A DNA stretch of 5,087 nucleotides from Deltaproteobacteria bacterium (GCA_030620935.1 JAUXIP010000190.1:1-5087); one strand, 5' to 3'; counted from the stretch's first letter, positions 1 to 5,087 are shown. Notes: a model not told the origin generated them from the letters alone. Translations and numbers: made by a program.

Positions 1-244
1 GGTCGATTGTTGAAATTTGTTGATCCCCGATGAGAACTTGTGGTGGGAGTTCGACTTAGGTTTCCCTCGACCTGAGCTCGGGGCGAAGGCATAGAGCCAA
101 GGGAACAAGGGTCGATATACGAATCACTAAGGGATGAGAGTCGCTCTAAAAAGTTCAGTAAATGCTAGATCTGATTTCCTGTCTATAGTTTTCAGAATAA
201 TCTTTCTCGCATAAAATCGCCCCCGCTTTTAAAAGGGAGATCAT
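1..244. other. Upstream intergenic region, no supported gene
   Basis: No convincing coding region is visible. Frame 1 is open for ten codons from the left edge to a TGA at 31-33, so the window may begin with the last few codons of an upstream plus-strand gene, but this is too short to support. An imperfect hairpin is possible at 65-83: a six-base-pair stem including one G-T pair, with a seven-base loop CCTGAGC. No T-run follows it, so it does not look like a standard intrinsic terminator. The right part (about 175-244) is AT-rich and holds the putative promoter and the ribosome-binding site of the next gene. Confidence 0.4.
175..203 (+). promoter_or_regulatory. Weak sigma70-like promoter candidate for the CoxG/GMC operon
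   Basis: TTTCCT (175-180) and TAATCT (198-203) are separated by exactly 17 bases and lie about 40 bases upstream of the start codon at 245, in an AT-rich patch. The -35 half matches the TTGACA consensus at only three positions, so the call rests mainly on spacing, location and the -10-like hexamer. It could be chance. Confidence 0.2.
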
Positions 245-709
245 ATGAATTTTGAAGGGGAAATTGATCTCGAGGTTCCGATAGAGAAGGCGTGGGATTT
301 CCTGATCGATATCAACCGGTTTTCCTCTTGTTTGCCGGGATTAGAACAAGTGAAGCAAATCGATGATAAGACATTTGACGGTGTTCTCAGCGCTACGGTC
401 GGACCCATCTCGGGGGAATTTTCGTTTCGTGCGACCATTGTTGAAAGTTATCCTCCTCGGAAGATGGTGGTCCGAACGGAAGGGATGGACTCGGTAACGA
501 AAAGTACGGTGAACTCCGACATGGCCGTGGATCTGCGGGAATTATCCGAGAACCATACGCGGTTAAACTACCATGTCGATGTACAGATCGAGGGGCGGCT
601 CGCGATTCTTGGCGATATGATTTTGCGGGCGACGTCGACACTCATTTTAGAGGAATTCGCTCGGCGGTTGCATCGGGGACTTGGCGATAAGGTCGAAGGG
701 GTGCTTTGA
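245..709 (+). CDS. CoxG-like SRPBCC (START-fold) protein
   Basis: A 154-residue protein of the CoxG branch of the SRPBCC ligand-binding superfamily. The family hallmarks occur in order: an N-terminal strand and helix where 'VPIEKAWDFL' (11-20) matches the family's 'xPxExVWxFL' pattern, the diagnostic 'CLPGLE' (29-34), 'VGPISGEF' (52-59), then a paired-strand region ending in 'GRLAILG' (117-123), matching the family 'GKLAxLG' motif, and a C-terminal amphipathic helix (about 124-147). There is no signal peptide or membrane segment, so it should be cytoplasmic or peripheral. Family knowledge: CoxG is an accessory protein of molybdenum CO dehydrogenases, implicated in membrane attachment and, in mycobacteria, in quinone binding. 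The length suits a minimal family member; the extended C-terminal tail of some CoxG proteins is absent. The ATG at 245 follows AAGGGAGA (233-240). The stop is 18 bases before the GMC gene, so the two are almost certainly co-transcribed. No CO dehydrogenase gene is visible, so a role with the GMC enzyme is inferred and the symbol coxG is withheld. Confidence 0.88.
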   Translation: MNFEGEIDLEVPIEKAWDFLIDINRFSSCLPGLEQVKQIDDKTFDGVLSATVGPISGEFSFRATIVESYPPRKMVVRTEGMDSVTKSTVNSDMAVDLRELSENHTRLNYHVDVQIEGRLAILGDMILRATSTLILEEFARRLHRGLGDKVEGVL

Positions 710-727
710 AACGGGAGAAACGTCGCT

Positions 728-2239
728 ATGGCGGTTCGATATGATGTTATCATTGTTGGCGGAGGGTCGGCGGGATGCGTGGCCGCGACGCGTCTAACCG
801 AAGACCCCAACCGGAACGTATTACTGCTTGAGGCCGGGCCGGATCCTTGGCCGCTCCCTGATCTCGTGGCCGATGCGTCAAAGCAGACACGGCTTCTGTT
901 GGAGTCGGATTTCTTACGCATGTATCCCAGTGAGCGGCATGTGGATGGGAGTGCCTACTTCGCTCTTTCAGGAAAGATCATGGGCGGCGGGTCATCCGTC
1001 AACGTCATGTCGGTGCTTCGCCCCATGAAGGCCGATTTGGACAATTGGGCGAAGCTCGGGAATCCGGAGTGGTCCTATGAAAAATGTTTGCCGGTGATGA
1101 AGCGAATCGAATCGGATCAGGATTTTCCCGATAGTCCGATCCACGGCAATAGAGGACCGCTATACGTCAAGCGCCATTTTACCCTCGACATGCCTGCGTC
1201 CCCGCCGGTACAAGCCTTCATGGCCAGCGCTTATGCTATGGGATTGCCGAAATGTCCGGATCTCAATGCCCCTGAGCCGTACGGTGTTTGCGCGTCGCCT
1301 TACAATATCAAAGACGGCAAGCGTCAATCGACCGTGGTAGCCTATTTGAATCGTGCGCGAAACCGACCGAACCTGACCATAGTGGCACAGGCTCAGGTGT
1401 ACTCGCTTCAATGGTCGGGAAAGCGGGCAGAAGGAGTCCGCTACGAAAAGGAGGGTCAGGTACACGCGGTGTTGGGCGACCAAATTGCGCTCAGCGCCGG
1501 TGTCTACCATTCCCCGCAGCTACTCATGCTTTCCGGAGTCGGGCCGGCTTCTCAGTTAAAGATGCACAGAATACCGATAGTTCATGAGCTACAAGGCATC
1601 GGGGAGAACTACCACGACCATCCCGTGGTCTATATGACCTATGAGGGGCCGAAGGAGTCGAAGGAAGATTGGGTGGTGCCGCGTTTCCGGCTAATCACGA
1701 AACAGAACCCCATTGATGACTGTCCAAATTTCCATATCGTCATGCGGCCCCCCACGGAAGTGGCCGGGATCAAGCGCATGATGCCGGTTTCCGCGCACTT
1801 GATCGAACAACGAAATCGCGGTCGGATTTATCTCAAGAGCAAAGACCCCGATGAACTTCCTGGAGTTGACTCCCAAATGTTGGAACATCCTGAAGATCTC
1901 AAGGCGATGGTAGAAGCCATGCAATTTATCGATGAGCTGGTACACAATGGACCGGCGAGAGAATTTTACGGCTCGCTAATTCAACCGGGGGCCAAGGGAG
2001 ACTGGGCCAAGTTTGCACGCTCGACGTACGATAGCTATCACCACGGCGTCGGAACTTGCATGATGGGACCGGCATCGAACCCTATGGCGGTAGTCGACGA
2101 GAAGCTTCGTGTCCACGGCATGCAGAATCTATGGGTTGGCGACGCATCGATCATGCCGACGGTGACTCACGCCAATACGAACCTAACCTCAATCATGATC
2201 GGCGAGCGGTTGTCGGACCTAATCAAGGAGTTGGACTAG
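728..2239 (+). CDS. GMC-family FAD-dependent oxidoreductase (choline/alcohol dehydrogenase-like)
   Basis: A complete 503-residue GMC (glucose-methanol-choline) oxidoreductase, normal length for bacterial members. An N-terminal Rossmann fold carries GGGSAG (11-16), with the FAD-ribose-binding acid E35 in 'LLLEAG'. GMC signature 1 lies at 86-92 (GGGSSVN), followed by the usual 'DNWAKLGNPEWSY' (105-117). Signature 2 runs from about 258 to 273 ('SPQLLMLSG' at 262-270). The C-terminal FAD segment has the expected catalytic His at H439 ('HGVGT', 439-443), the invariant 'VGDASIMP' (470-477) and N485 aligning with the second catalytic Asn/His before 'IMIGER'. By family it oxidises an alcohol-type substrate to an aldehyde or ketone. 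The substrate cannot be read from the sequence, and the resemblance to choline dehydrogenase is only family-level. No twin-arginine or Sec signal is present, so it is cytoplasmic. Signature 1 has Val (V91) where choline oxidase carries its covalent-FAD His, so FAD is probably non-covalent. GGGAG (713-717) precedes the ATG. It is the second gene of an operon with the CoxG-like gene, and its 3' end overlaps the convergent gene by 17 bases. Confidence 0.95.
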   Translation: MAVRYDVIIVGGGSAGCVAATRLTEDPNRNVLLLEAGPDPWPLPDLVADASKQTRLLLESDFLRMYPSERHVDGSAYFALSGKIMGGGSSVNVMSVLRPMKADLDNWAKLGNPEWSYEKCLPVMKRIESDQDFPDSPIHGNRGPLYVKRHFTLDMPASPPVQAFMASAYAMGLPKCPDLNAPEPYGVCASPYNIKDGKRQSTVVAYLNRARNRPNLTIVAQAQVYSLQWSGKRAEGVRYEKEGQVHAVLGDQIALSAGVYHSPQLLMLSGVGPASQLKMHRIPIVHELQGIGENYHDHPVVYMTYEGPKESKEDWVVPRFRLITKQNPIDDCPNFHIVMRPPTEVAGIKRMMPVSAHLIEQRNRGRIYLKSKDPDELPGVDSQMLEHPEDLKAMVEAMQFIDELVHNGPAREFYGSLIQPGAKGDWAKFARSTYDSYHHGVGTCMMGPASNPMAVVDEKLRVHGMQNLWVGDASIMPTVTHANTNLTSIMIGERLSDLIKELD

Positions 2240-3263
2240 GGTTAAGTCGAAGATATTTGTATCGATCGGATGAGCGAACAACCACGTTACGGACACGAAG
2301 TCCCTGGAGCACATTGAGCGGCACTTCTACCCCTGCATCGCCCCTCGACCATACCTTGCGATAGAAGTCAGCGAGTCCTTGTACCGCCTCTCCCGCAACC
2401 CCGACGATCATATCGCCGGGCTGGATCCCTGCTTGGTCTGCGGGACCTCCGGACGAAACCCGCTGGACCAGAATCCGCCCGCCAACATCCTGACTGAACA
2501 TTCCAAGCCAAGGACGTGGGGGCTTGGAGGATCGACCTTTTACAATGAGATCCGCTAGAATTGGCTTGAGTCGGTTGATGGGAACAAACTTGTTGCTCGG
2601 TACCTGGCCGTGATCGGGCAGCACGTCGTTGACGAACAGAGACCCAATGCCTAAGAGTCGTCCACCGCGCCCGATCAGGGCGGCCCCGCCAAAGTTGGGA
2701 AGAGGGGGAGCGGCGAAAATAGCGTTCTCAAGTAGGTATTCCCAGTAGCCCGCGAAGTCCCTGCGAGAGATAACCAACGCCCCCTGCACTGCCTCGGCCT
2801 CCCCGCGACTGACCATAAGCACCTCATCCCGCTCTCCGATCGTCGTGGAGTCACCTAACTCCATTGGTCTAACTCCTAGAGGCTCGGTTGCCCGTAAGAG
2901 GCCAAAGCCAGTATCGTGATCGTACGCGATAATCTTTGCCTTGACAGGCTTGCCACCAGGAGCCATCACCTCGGCGCTCATCGCTTCGAGAATCAGATAG
3001 CCTATGGTAACAACGAGGCCGTTGGAATCGATCACAACCCCGCTCCCTGCTCGCTCGGTCCCGAGAGAGCCGGCCGTGCGGGCAGTAGCAGGGATATCGG
3101 AACGGACCTTTACTACGGCCGCCAGTATTTCGTTCGCGGGCTCCGCAGCGTAAACGAATGAACCGAGAACAATGAAGATAGCAACAACAACGATCAGTGA
3201 GATGGAAGATGCTCGACAAGTTGATCTGCGGATTTTGATCCTCGTCCCGGAAGTCGGTTTCAT
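2223..3263 (-). CDS. Exported HtrA/DegS-like trypsin-fold protein with PDZ domain, catalytic triad lost (pseudoprotease)
   Basis: A 346-residue protein laid out like DegS: a basic N-terminus, a hydrophobic segment (about 21-37) with a plausible signal-peptidase site near residue 39 (VYA/A), a trypsin-fold region (about 45-240) and one PDZ domain (about 250-330, from 'PWLGM' with 'PADQAGIQPGDMI' at 274-286). It should act in the periplasm or at the outer face of the membrane. S1C landmarks are recognisable: 'GSGVVID' (73-79), 'GLVVT' (82-86) and 'GRLLGI' (201-206). The triad positions are altered, however. The His position of 'TNNHV' is Y89, the Asp position of 'TDIAL' is G119 in 'DTGFGLL', and the Ser position of 'GNSGG' is F191 in 'PNFGG'. 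The flanking glycines and surrounding strands are intact, so this looks like an evolved pseudoenzyme rather than a decaying gene. Automated annotation would probably call it a serine protease. A role as a peptide-binding adaptor or envelope sensor is inference. AGGAGA lies seven bases before the ATG, supporting this start. It is convergent with the GMC gene and divergent from the VOC gene. Confidence 0.88.
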   Translation of the reverse strand: MKPTSGTRIKIRRSTCRASSISLIVVVAIFIVLGSFVYAAEPANEILAAVVKVRSDIPATARTAGSLGTERAGSGVVIDSNGLVVTIGYLILEAMSAEVMAPGGKPVKAKIIAYDHDTGFGLLRATEPLGVRPMELGDSTTIGERDEVLMVSRGEAEAVQGALVISRRDFAGYWEYLLENAIFAAPPLPNFGGAALIGRGGRLLGIGSLFVNDVLPDHGQVPSNKFVPINRLKPILADLIVKGRSSKPPRPWLGMFSQDVGGRILVQRVSSGGPADQAGIQPGDMIVGVAGEAVQGLADFYRKVWSRGDAGVEVPLNVLQGLRVRNVVVRSSDRYKYLRLNPSPTP

Positions 3264-3270
3264 AATAACA

Positions 3271-3276
3271 TCTCCT
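3271..3276 (-). promoter_or_regulatory. Ribosome-binding site of the HtrA-like gene
   Basis: On the minus strand, AGGAGA ends seven bases before the ATG at 3263. This is a strong Shine-Dalgarno match at good spacing and fixes the start so that the basic N-terminus and hydrophobic segment are retained. Confidence 0.7.
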
Positions 3277-3411
3277 GACTTGCCGTTGATAAATCGTTCG
3301 TCCTCAAACCCACTCCCTCAACTCACTATTTCTTCTATCACCATCTTTCCGAGGTGAGAAGTTCTCTATTGATCGGCTACAGTCGATGGTGTTGGAGTTT
3401 ACCATTGAATT

Positions 3412-3442
3412 TTGCAAGTGACAGGATAGCTAGAGGTATAGT
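3412..3442 (+). promoter_or_regulatory. Possible sigma70-like promoter for the VOC gene
   Basis: TTGCAA (3412-3417, four of six consensus positions) and TATAGT (3437-3442, five of six) lie about 75 bases upstream of the VOC start codon. The 19-base spacer is longer than optimal, so the -35 assignment is uncertain. An overlapping TATAGA follows at 3442-3447. The 256-base gap between the divergent HtrA-like and VOC genes is the natural place for both promoters. No clear promoter for the minus-strand gene was found. Confidence 0.27.
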
Positions 3443-3506
3443 ATAGAAGATTTTGACGAAAGTGTGGCCCATAGGATTAGAGGTTGGTTCATTCGGACCA
3501 GGAGTT

Positions 3507-3513
3507 AGGAGGT
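3507..3513 (+). promoter_or_regulatory. Strong ribosome-binding site setting the VOC start
   Basis: AGGAGGT is a perfect Shine-Dalgarno core six bases upstream of the ATG at 3520. It lies inside the longer reading frame that would start at the TTG at 3484, so the ATG is preferred and the 12 upstream in-frame residues are discarded. Confidence 0.82.
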
Positions 3514-3519
3514 AAAAGC

Positions 3520-3927
3520 ATGCCCTTACTGGATCATGTGGGAGTGAAAGTTACTGATCTTGATCGCTCGATCAAATTCTACACCGAACTATTTGGCTTT
3601 GAGATGGTCGATCGCAGAATGCTGGGTAGTAGCAAGGTTGAAGCGGCCGCCCTTAAGGTGGGCGACAGCCTGGTTTTTCTATTACACAACGCCGAGTTCA
3701 AGGCGCGCAGTGGGGAGGAACACGGAGGTGTCGATCATTTCTGCCTGACGTTCAATAACAACGAGTTTGAAGCGATACGGAATCGAATGGAAAAAATGAA
3801 TGTCAAGCTTGAAGGGGCCCTGCAGCCTCGCACCGGCGCGACCGGCCGGAGTCCATCTCAATACATCCTTGATCCCGATAACAACCAGATTGAAGTAAAG
3901 ACGGGCCTGGGAGAGCATGGATCTTGA
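3520..3927 (+). CDS. VOC superfamily (glyoxalase/fosfomycin-resistance/dioxygenase fold) protein
   Basis: A 135-residue single VOC-domain protein made of two beta-alpha-beta-beta-beta modules. Module 1 begins 'LDHVGVKVTDLDRSIKFY' (4-21), the classic start with the helix that follows the first strand. Module 2 begins 'VDHFCLTF' (71-78) and ends in the C-terminal motif 'DPDNNQIEV' (118-126). The metal ligands expected in the FosA/glyoxalase group are all present: H6, H73 and E125, arranged as in other His/His/Glu VOC proteins, so a metal-dependent dimeric enzyme is likely. Substrate and reaction are not deducible; VOC proteins include glyoxalase I, thiol transferases, epimerases and extradiol dioxygenases. 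No signal or membrane segment is seen, so it is cytoplasmic. A start at the TTG at 3484 would add 12 residues ahead of the conserved first strand and is less likely given the Shine-Dalgarno site. It has no co-directional neighbour and appears monocistronic. Confidence 0.9.
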   Translation: MPLLDHVGVKVTDLDRSIKFYTELFGFEMVDRRMLGSSKVEAAALKVGDSLVFLLHNAEFKARSGEEHGGVDHFCLTFNNNEFEAIRNRMEKMNVKLEGALQPRTGATGRSPSQYILDPDNNQIEVKTGLGEHGS

Positions 3928-3962
3928 TCTCCAAAATTCGGAAAACTCGGTAGGAAGAAAAG

Positions 3963-3993
3963 ATGGCTAGGTTCTCTTTTTTTAGGCAGCCAT
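3963..3993 (-). terminator. Candidate terminator hairpin between two convergent genes
   Basis: ATGGCT (3963-3968) and AGCCAT (3988-3993) form a perfect six-base inverted repeat around a 19-base loop containing a seven-T run. A second small palindrome, GCCAT-T-ATGGC (3989-3999), shares the right arm. Read on the minus strand, the hairpin starts about 12 bases after the stop of the membrane-protein gene and is followed by the pyrimidine-rich CTTTTCTTCC. The loop is long and the tract imperfect, so the call is weak. The position between convergent ends favours it. Confidence 0.22.
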
Positions 3994-4004
3994 TATGGCC
4001 CCAC

Positions 4005-4379
4005 TTAAGAAGCCAAGACAAAACTCATGAACCGCAAATGGACGAGCAAGACGTAATAATAAACCATGAAAACGAAAATAAGGGCAATAACCGCAACAGG
4101 ACGCCTTCGCCGTCTCCAGAGAAGGAACGAGCCCAGGGAAACCAAGGATATTTTCACCACCACGAATAGAACAGGGTCCTCACTCACCAAATTCTGAAGA
4201 AGGACGTTGGTCTCCTTTGCCAGCCCCGTCGATACCCAGAACAGCGTAAAAACGGCATCCAGGAGGTTTAGGATTTGAAGGGCCTTGACGATCCCGCCCA
4301 GCCAGTGGAATTCCCTAGGGTGCCCCACAGAGAGGGGTGTGCTCCTCTGTCCAATTATAAATTCTTTCCCAGACATCAT
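4005..4379 (-). CDS. Small integral membrane protein, DUF5658-like
   Basis: A 124-residue protein with a polar N-terminus (1-27) and three predicted membrane helices: about 30-52, 68-88 (ending in the basic cluster 'RRRRR', 89-93) and 95-117. The pattern 'LNLLDAVFTLFWVSTGLAKETN' (residues 37-58), with an Asp in helix 1 (D41) and an 'xExN' turn (E56, N58), followed by 'FVVVKISL' (72-79) with K76 and a late helix-3 His (H114), matches my recollection of the uncharacterised DUF5658 family. Charged residues inside or beside helices (D41, K76, H114) at family-like positions suggest a functional site, but none is known. The five-arginine loop between helices 2 and 3 predicts that this loop is cytoplasmic. 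The ATG at 4379 is followed directly by a second ATG, and no clear Shine-Dalgarno site precedes either. A GTG at residue 18 is an alternative start. It is convergent with the VOC gene and has no operon partner in the window. Confidence 0.72.
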   Translation of the reverse strand: MMSGKEFIIGQRSTPLSVGHPREFHWLGGIVKALQILNLLDAVFTLFWVSTGLAKETNVLLQNLVSEDPVLFVVVKISLVSLGSFLLWRRRRRPVAVIALIFVFMVYYYVLLVHLRFMSFVLAS

Positions 4380-4508
4380 AATCGCTAAAAACTCTTGCTG
4401 ATCGAATCGACAAATCCTTTACGTGCCGGATGCCGGCCAAACCAGAAGCTCAAATACCCTAACAACAAGATGAACCGCATATTCTGTCCCATCAGCAACC
4501 CATGGACT

Positions 4509-4547
4509 AACCCGTTTACTGGGTTTCAGCCTATGCAGTTGGCATAG
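4509..4547. repeat. Two adjacent short inverted repeats
   Basis: AACCC (4509-4513) pairs with GGGTT (4521-4525) around a seven-base loop. Five bases later CTATGC (4531-4536) pairs perfectly with GCATAG (4542-4547) around AGTTG. Neither is followed by a T-run on either strand, so they do not look like intrinsic terminators. They may be a regulatory or structural element, or chance. Confidence 0.35.
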
Positions 4548-4660
4548 ATAATTGAAACAAGTACAAATTGCGTGCCGATTTCTCCAGCACAGAATATTTT
4601 TTATAATCAACAAGTTAGACAAATCTCCCTCCACTGTCTTATCGAGCGATTGCCGCATAA

Positions 4661-4728
4661 ATTCCCGAAAACCTTTTCCTGCCCGAATATGGTGAGAATT
4701 TCTCCGAAAAGGGGAGAACTTTGGGAAT
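4661..4728 (+). other. Possible structured RNA element with competing or pseudoknotted pairings
   Basis: An outer arm ATTCCCGAAA (4661-4670) pairs with TTTGGGAAT (4720-4728), leaving one bulged G. Inside, TTCTCC (4700-4705) and GGAGAA (4713-4718) form a perfect hairpin. Its seven-base loop GAAAAGG (4706-4712) is exactly complementary to CCTTTTC (4672-4678). The loop pairing and the hairpin could form a pseudoknot or exclude one another. No promoter or terminator was identified, so transcription is unproven and the strand is nominal. Confidence 0.22.
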
Positions 4729-4866
4729 CTACCTCAAAGGTGAAACCAGGGGTAACGTTAATGAGCTGAGACAGTCTTAAAGCAGTAGACCTTTTATTTA
4801 AAAAACTCCTTCACGGAAAAGCAAAATCCCCTTTTCTGCCAACTCTTAGAAAACATCTCACGTAAA

Positions 4867-4887
4867 GTCCTGATGGATTAAAAGGAC
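4867..4887 (-). terminator. Weak terminator-like hairpin after the right-edge reading frame
   Basis: On the minus strand GTCCT and AGGAC form a five-base stem around an 11-base AT-rich loop, starting about 10 bases after the TAA at 4897-4899 and followed by TTTACG. The stem is short and the T-run poor. The position just after a stop codon is the main support. Confidence 0.25.
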
Positions 4888-4896
4888 ATCATACCT

Positions 4897-5087
4897 TTAT
4901 CTGCAGCGACAGGATGATTGAGAAATTAATTCGCAAATAGGCTCTAAGTAAGACTCATTTAAAGCGTCGTTTAATTGCGTCTTGAGATGAAATCCTCCAG
5001 AATCACGTGCAATTACATCTAGATAGCTCTCGTCCTTTTCGTCAAAAGATAGCTGCCGGTGGTGAAGGTAATGGAGCAAAGCCCCCA
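4897..5087 (-). CDS. Possible C-terminal end of an unrecognised protein, cut by the window edge
   Basis: A minus-strand frame stays open from the right edge to a TAA at 4897-4899, giving about 63 codons with no credible internal start (a TTG at 5079 lacks a ribosome-binding site). It is best read as the C-terminal part of a longer gene extending beyond 5087. The translation is acidic and soluble-looking, with segments such as 'FDEKDESYLDVIARDSGG' and 'LNDALNESYLEPICELIS' suggesting helices, and a short Cys/Arg tail at the end. No domain is recognised and no function is proposed. The base composition is more AT-rich than in the left-hand genes. A weak hairpin lies just after the stop. A chance open frame cannot be excluded at this length. 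Confidence 0.4.
   Translation of the reverse strand, partial: GALLHYLHHRQLSFDEKDESYLDVIARDSGGFHLKTQLNDALNESYLEPICELISQSSCRCR

Larger units (their letters stand above)
4380..4896. other. AT-rich intergenic stretch with inverted repeats, no supported gene
   Basis: About 500 bases carry no reading frame resembling a protein. The longest open frames (4419-4658 minus, 4572-4769 plus) have Cys/His- or Ser/Lys-rich, domain-less translations and no ribosome-binding site. The stretch looks visibly richer in A and T than the left 4 kb. It holds several inverted repeats: AACCC/GGGTT (4509-4525), CTATGC/GCATAG (4531-4547), a nested set at 4661-4728 and GAAAAG/CTTTTC (4816-4836). The part nearest 4380 must hold the promoter of the minus-strand membrane-protein gene, but no convincing hexamers were found. 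No tRNA, CRISPR or IS end was recognised. Confidence 0.5.

Noticed and set aside
1..33. Ten-codon open tail at the left edge ending in TGA, possibly the end of an upstream gene
   Set aside because: Too short to separate from chance; no domain or codon signal can be judged.
65..83. Hairpin considered as a terminator for an upstream gene
   Set aside because: Six-base-pair stem with a G-T pair and no following T-run, so it does not meet the usual intrinsic-terminator pattern.
245..709. Calling the region a CO dehydrogenase locus
   Set aside because: Only the CoxG-like accessory is present. No large molybdopterin, medium FAD or small iron-sulphur subunit occurs in the window.
2223..3263. Annotating the HtrA-like gene as an active serine protease
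   Set aside because: All three catalytic positions appear substituted. Fold and PDZ similarity alone do not support peptidase activity.
3484..3519. TTG start extending the VOC protein by 12 residues
   Set aside because: The perfect AGGAGGT lies downstream of this TTG at ideal distance from the ATG at 3520, and the extension precedes the conserved first strand.
3963..4169. 68-codon plus-strand open frame after the VOC gene
   Set aside because: It lies antisense to the membrane-protein gene, and its low-complexity Asn/Glu/Pro translation is what a mirrored hydrophobic coding strand produces.
4419..4658. 79-codon minus-strand open frame
   Set aside because: No Shine-Dalgarno site, a Cys/His/Trp-rich translation without a recognisable pattern, and two inverted repeats within it. 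It looks like a chance frame in intergenic DNA.
4572..4769. 65-codon plus-strand open frame overlapping the nested inverted repeats
   Set aside because: No ribosome-binding site and no domain-like pattern. It overlaps another unlikely frame on the opposite strand.

Overview
This 5.1 kb window is ordinary bacterial chromosome: short intergenic gaps, clear Shine-Dalgarno sites and no phage, IS or CRISPR signature. The exported HtrA-like protein suggests a bacterium with an envelope compartment, most likely Gram-negative. No rRNA, tRNA or marker gene allows a taxonomic call. GC content looks intermediate in the left 4 kb, and the last ~500 bases look visibly more AT-rich and gene-poor.

Layout. 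At 245-2239 (+) there is a compact two-gene operon: a CoxG-like SRPBCC protein, then, 18 bases later, a complete 503-residue GMC-family FAD oxidoreductase. The GMC gene runs tail-to-tail into a convergent gene (2223-3263, -), and the two overlap by 17 bases. The convergent gene encodes an exported or membrane-anchored HtrA/DegS-shaped protein with one PDZ domain, in which all three catalytic triad positions appear to be replaced. Next is a divergent small VOC/glyoxalase-fold metalloenzyme (3520-3927, +). A small three-helix membrane protein resembling the DUF5658 family follows (4005-4379, -). A gene-poor AT-rich stretch (4380-4896) contains several inverted repeats. The right edge cuts through the C-terminal end of a possible unrecognised protein on the minus strand.

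How the genes may work together. The strongest functional unit is the CoxG-like/GMC pair. CoxG proteins normally accompany molybdenum CO dehydrogenases, but no CoxL/M/S-type gene is present here, and the partner is instead a flavin dehydrogenase. The inference is that the CoxG-like protein serves the GMC enzyme as a membrane-docking or quinone/hydrophobic-ligand partner. The HtrA-like pseudoprotease is probably a periplasmic binding or sensing protein rather than a peptidase. The VOC and DUF5658-like genes appear to be independently transcribed single genes. The CoxG/GMC pairing and the triad-less HtrA protein are the two most notable observations.
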